DNA of 64,000 bases from assembly GCA_963740255.1 (NCBI GenBank), contig CAVUDO010000002.1, positions 1,984,001 through 2,048,000 of the forward strand, given 5' to 3'. The translations under genes were made by a program, and so were the position numbers. Every line of letters starts with the position of its first letter. Positions within the stretch are counted from its first letter, which is position 1. The notes under the pieces are model-generated. The model saw nothing but the letters and a program-made list of their open reading frames with translations, ran no database searches and was not told the origin of the DNA. The DNA comes from CAVUDO01 sp963740255 (GTDB lineage: Bacteria > Actinomycetota > Actinomycetes > Mycobacteriales > Cryptosporangiaceae). This document shows positions 61,423 to 64,000 of the stretch, piece by piece.

Positions 61423-62333
61423 GTGAGTGAGCAGCAGCGAGGTCTGGCGTACGGAGTGGCCGCCTACTTCATCTGGGGGCTGTTCCCGCTCTACTGGCGG
61501 CTGCTGGAGCCGGCGAGCCCGATGGAGATCCTCGCCCACCGCATCGTCTGGTCGCTCGTGTTCGTCCTGGTGGCGCTCGCCGCGGCCCGCCGGTGGGGCT
61601 GGTTCCGGACCCTGGCGCGGCGGCGGCGCGCACTGTTCGCGCTGACCGGGGCCGCCGTCCTGATCGGCGTCAACTGGTACACGTACATCTACGGGGTGAA
61701 CTCCGCCCAGGTGGTGGAGACGTCGCTGGGGTACTTCGTCAACCCGCTCGTCTCGGTGCTGCTCGGTGTGGTGGTGCTGCGGGAGCGGCTGCGCGCCGTG
61801 CAGTGGGTGGCGTTGGGGCTCGGGGCTGGCGCCGTGGGGGTGCTCACCGTGGACTACGGCCGGCCGCCGTGGATCGCGCTGATCCTCGCGTGCACGTTCG
61901 GCACCTACGGGCTGCTGAAGAAGGTGGCCGGGGCGCCCGCCGCGGAGGGCCTGGCGGTGGAGTCGGCCGTGCTGGTCCTGCCGGCGCTGGCGTACGTGTG
62001 GTGGCTGGCCGGGTCGGGTCAGGGGCGTTCGGGACGGTGTCGGTGGTGCACACGACGCTGATGGTCTCCGCCGGGGTGGCGACCGCGATCCCGTTGCTGT
62101 TCTTCGCCGGCGCGGCCAACCGGGTGCCGCTCAGCACCCTCGGAATTCTGCAGTACCTGGCGCCCGTGCTGCAGTTCCTGATCGGGGTGTTCCTGCTCGG
62201 CGAGGCGATGCCCGCGGCGCGCTGGGTCGGGTTCGGACTCGTCTGGCTCGCGCTCGCGGTGTTCACGGTCGACCTGGTCCGCCACCAGCGGCGCCAGTCC
62301 CGCCTCGTCGGTGAGCTCGCCCCCGCGATCTGA
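61423..62333 (+). pseudogene. rarD: RarD/EamA-family transporter, one-base frameshift
   Basis: A ten-helix EamA permease of the RarD type. From GTG 61423 the first frame gives YGVAAYFIWGLFPLYWRLLE, AHRIVWSLVFVLV and GVNWYTYIYGVNSAQVVETS, the RarD core. It goes out of frame near 62021-62026, and the C-terminal three helices (FGTVSVVHTTLMVSAGVATA, LQYLAPVLQFLIGVFLLGE) continue in another frame to 62333. One base appears to be missing in AGGGGC. Corrected length is about 303 residues, normal for RarD. Sequencing error or recent mutation cannot be told apart here. Confidence 0.85.
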
Positions 62334-62382
62334 TGTGCCGGTCAGGCTGAGCCGGCGCGGGTGAGCTGCCCGCCCGCGCGGC

Positions 62383-63192
62383 TCAGCGGACGTGGGTGAC
62401 GTCGCCGGCCGCCACCGGCAAGGGGCCGTCCGCGGAGTCCACCACCAGCCGGCCGTCCCGGTCGATGTCGACGGCCTCTCCGACCAGGACGCCGCCGTCG
62501 GGCAGCGCCACGCTCACCGGGCGACCGAGGGTGTCGCAGGACTCCGCGTACGCCCGCCGCAGCCCGGATGCCTCCGCGTCGCCGCCGTGCAGCCGCCAGG
62601 TGGCGTAGTCGGCGGCCAGCTCCCGCAGGACCGCGCGCAGCACCGGGTCCCGGTCGGTGGTGGTGGCGCCCTCCAGGGCGAGCGACGTGGCGTCCTGGCG
62701 GGGCAGTTCGGCACGGGTGGTGGTGACGTTGAGCCCGACGCCGAGGACGACCGCGTCGCCGACGACCTCGGCCAGCATCCCGGCCACCTTCCCCCGGGCC
62801 GGCCCGAGCAGCAGGTCGTTCGGCCACTTCACCCGGGCTTCGACCTCGGCGACGCGGCGCACCGCACGGGCCAGCGCCACGCCCGCGAGCAGCGGCACCC
62901 AACCCCACCGGGCCCGGGCCGCCCCGTCCGGCCGGAGCAGCACCGAGAACGTCAGCCCCGCGCCGGGCGGCGACTGCCAGCTGCGACCGAGCCGTCCCCG
63001 GCCGGCGGTCTGCTCCTCCGCGACGACGACCAGTCCCTCGGCCGCGCCGAGCTGGGCGGCGTCGGCCACGTCCGCGTTGGTGGAGGCGGTACGGCCACGG
63101 ACCTCGAGCGCCGTCCACAGCGAGCCCGGCCGCACCAGCGCCCGCACCAGGGCGGCGGCCCGCAGCGGAGGTCGGTCCAGGTCGGAGTACAC
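62383..63192 (-). CDS. birA: Biotin-[acetyl-CoA-carboxylase] ligase
   Basis: Attaches biotin to the carrier domain of acyl-CoA carboxylases using ATP. The 269-residue protein has EEQTAGRGRLGRSWQSPPG, the biotinyl-AMP loop, VKWPNDLLLG with the catalytic Lys, GKVAGMLAEV and the C-terminal SH3-like domain. It lacks the N-terminal DNA-binding domain of E. coli BirA, so it should not be a repressor. It is divergent from an acyl-CoA carboxylase gene, its probable substrate system. Confidence 0.94.
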   Translation of the reverse strand: MYSDLDRPPLRAAALVRALVRPGSLWTALEVRGRTASTNADVADAAQLGAAEGLVVVAEEQTAGRGRLGRSWQSPPGAGLTFSVLLRPDGAARARWGWVPLLAGVALARAVRRVAEVEARVKWPNDLLLGPARGKVAGMLAEVVGDAVVLGVGLNVTTTRAELPRQDATSLALEGATTTDRDPVLRAVLRELAADYATWRLHGGDAEASGLRRAYAESCDTLGRPVSVALPDGGVLVGEAVDIDRDGRLVVDSADGPLPVAAGDVTHVR

Positions 63193-63325
63193 ATCCCCAC
63201 GCTACGACGGCGTCCTTCCGTCCACTCGGACGGCCGCCTGCGGCCACCTGGCACGCCAGCGTGGCGCCGCGGTCACGCGCTGGCGAACGGCCGTTAAGCT
63301 ACGGCCTGATGAGGGGGCATGGCGC

Positions 63326-64000
63326 ATGACGACCGAGGCGGGCCAAGGGCCACCGGCGGCCGACTCCGAGCCGGACATCCACACCACCGCCGGCAAGCTC
63401 GCCGACCTGGAGCACCGGATCGACGAGGCCGTCCACGCCGGATCCGCCCGCGCGGTCGACAAGCAGCACGCCCGCGGCAAGAAGACCGCCCGGGAACGGA
63501 TCGCACTGCTGCTCGACGAGGGCTCGTTCGTCGAACTGGACGAGTTCGCCCGGCACCGTTCGGTCAACTTCGGCATGGCCGCCAACCGGCCCTACGGCGA
63601 CGGCGTGGTCACCGGGTACGGCACGGTGGACGGCCGCCCCGTGTGCGTGTTCGCGCAGGACTTCACGATCTTCGGCGGCAGCCTGGGCGAGGTGTTCGGC
63701 GAGAAGATCGTCAAGGTCATGGACCTGGCCATGAAGACCGGGTGCCCGGTGGTGGGCATCAACGACTCCGGCGGCGCCCGGATCCAGGAGGGCGTGGTCT
63801 CGCTCGGTCTCTACGGCGAGATCTTCTTCCGCAACGTCCGGGCCTCCGGGGTGATCCCGCAGATCTCCCTGGTCATGGGCCCGTGCGCGGGCGGCGCGGT
63901 CTACTCCCCGGCGCTCACCGACTTCACGGTGATGGTGGAGGCCACCTCGCACATGTTCATCACCGGCCCGGACGTGATCAAGACCGTCACCGGCGAGGAC
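63326..64000 (+). CDS. Acyl-CoA carboxylase beta (carboxyltransferase) subunit, 3' end outside window
   Basis: The carboxyltransferase half of an acetyl-/propionyl-CoA carboxylase. The first 225 residues are present: KLADLEHRIDEAVHAGSARA, KQHARGKKTARERIALLLDEG, GSFVELDEFARHR, FAQDFTIFGGSLGE, INDSGGARIQEGV and GPCAGGAVYSPALTDF, all typical of PccB/AccD family members. Start ATG 63326 follows GAGGGGG by eight bases. Substrate choice depends on a later residue outside the window. It faces birA across a 133-base promoter region. Confidence 0.94.
   Translation, partial: MTTEAGQGPPAADSEPDIHTTAGKLADLEHRIDEAVHAGSARAVDKQHARGKKTARERIALLLDEGSFVELDEFARHRSVNFGMAANRPYGDGVVTGYGTVDGRPVCVFAQDFTIFGGSLGEVFGEKIVKVMDLAMKTGCPVVGINDSGGARIQEGVVSLGLYGEIFFRNVRASGVIPQISLVMGPCAGGAVYSPALTDFTVMVEATSHMFITGPDVIKTVTGED

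Overview
High-GC, densely packed chromosome of an actinomycete. Supporting signs are the frequent GTG starts, the Mkl-type ATPase next to rplL, the block tRNA-Trp/secE/nusG/rplK/rplA/rplJ/rplL, the MaoC pair next to rpmG, an ABATE/CGNR regulator, WXG100 proteins and a kinase-NHL receptor. The gene content fits Micromonosporales best, but genus cannot be set from this sequence alone. I see no rRNA, CRISPR array, prophage or replication origin.

Layout. 1-9.5 kb is core: Mce-type ATPase, stalk and L1/L11 ribosomal proteins, NusG, SecE, tRNA-Trp, an aspartate-type aminotransferase, two MaoC-like hydratases with a short-chain dehydrogenase, L33, tRNA-Met and tRNA-Thr. 9.6-17.8 kb holds a membrane GGDEF/EAL protein, a tiny secreted protein with GATWA repeats, tRNA-Tyr, a beta-propeller lipoprotein, a VanW protein and a YihY protein. 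18-21.5 kb is a probable persulfide operon (ArsR-rhodanese regulator, metallo-beta-lactamase/rhodanese enzyme, MFS exporter). 21.5-30.6 kb has YjbR, HTH_42, a Ser/Thr kinase with 12 NHL repeats facing an FHA-like protein, a DUF1023 hydrolase with a WXG100 partner, and YajQ. 30.7-35.8 kb has a frameshifted RelA/SpoT synthetase with an overlapping small partner, two MFS genes facing an ABATE regulator, and HtpX.

35.9-60.4 kb is the most interesting part. It carries complex I genes nuoA, B, C, H, I, J, K, L, M and N but no nuoD, E, F or G, and beside them both subunits of a 2-oxoacid:ferredoxin oxidoreductase (korAB). This suggests a quinone-reducing proton pump fed by ferredoxin rather than NADH. 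The cluster is broken up: an 8.5-kb accessory stretch (YCII/ECF42 sigma, IS30, FxLD-type methyltransferase, aldo/keto reductase, TPR regulator, resolvase-like gene, VapBC) lies between nuoH and nuoI, a Uma2 gene lies between nuoB and nuoC, and nuoL and nuoM each carry a one-base frameshift. A conserved DUF350 / ATP-grasp / small lipoprotein trio sits between nuoA and korA. The window closes with DUF3618 and holin-X envelope proteins, a frameshifted RarD transporter, BirA, and the start of an acyl-CoA carboxylase beta subunit.

Four clear single-base frameshifts (RelA/SpoT, nuoM, nuoL, rarD) and one possible (about 50.2 kb) occur in otherwise well-preserved genes. They may be assembly errors, and that must be settled before calling any of these genes dead.
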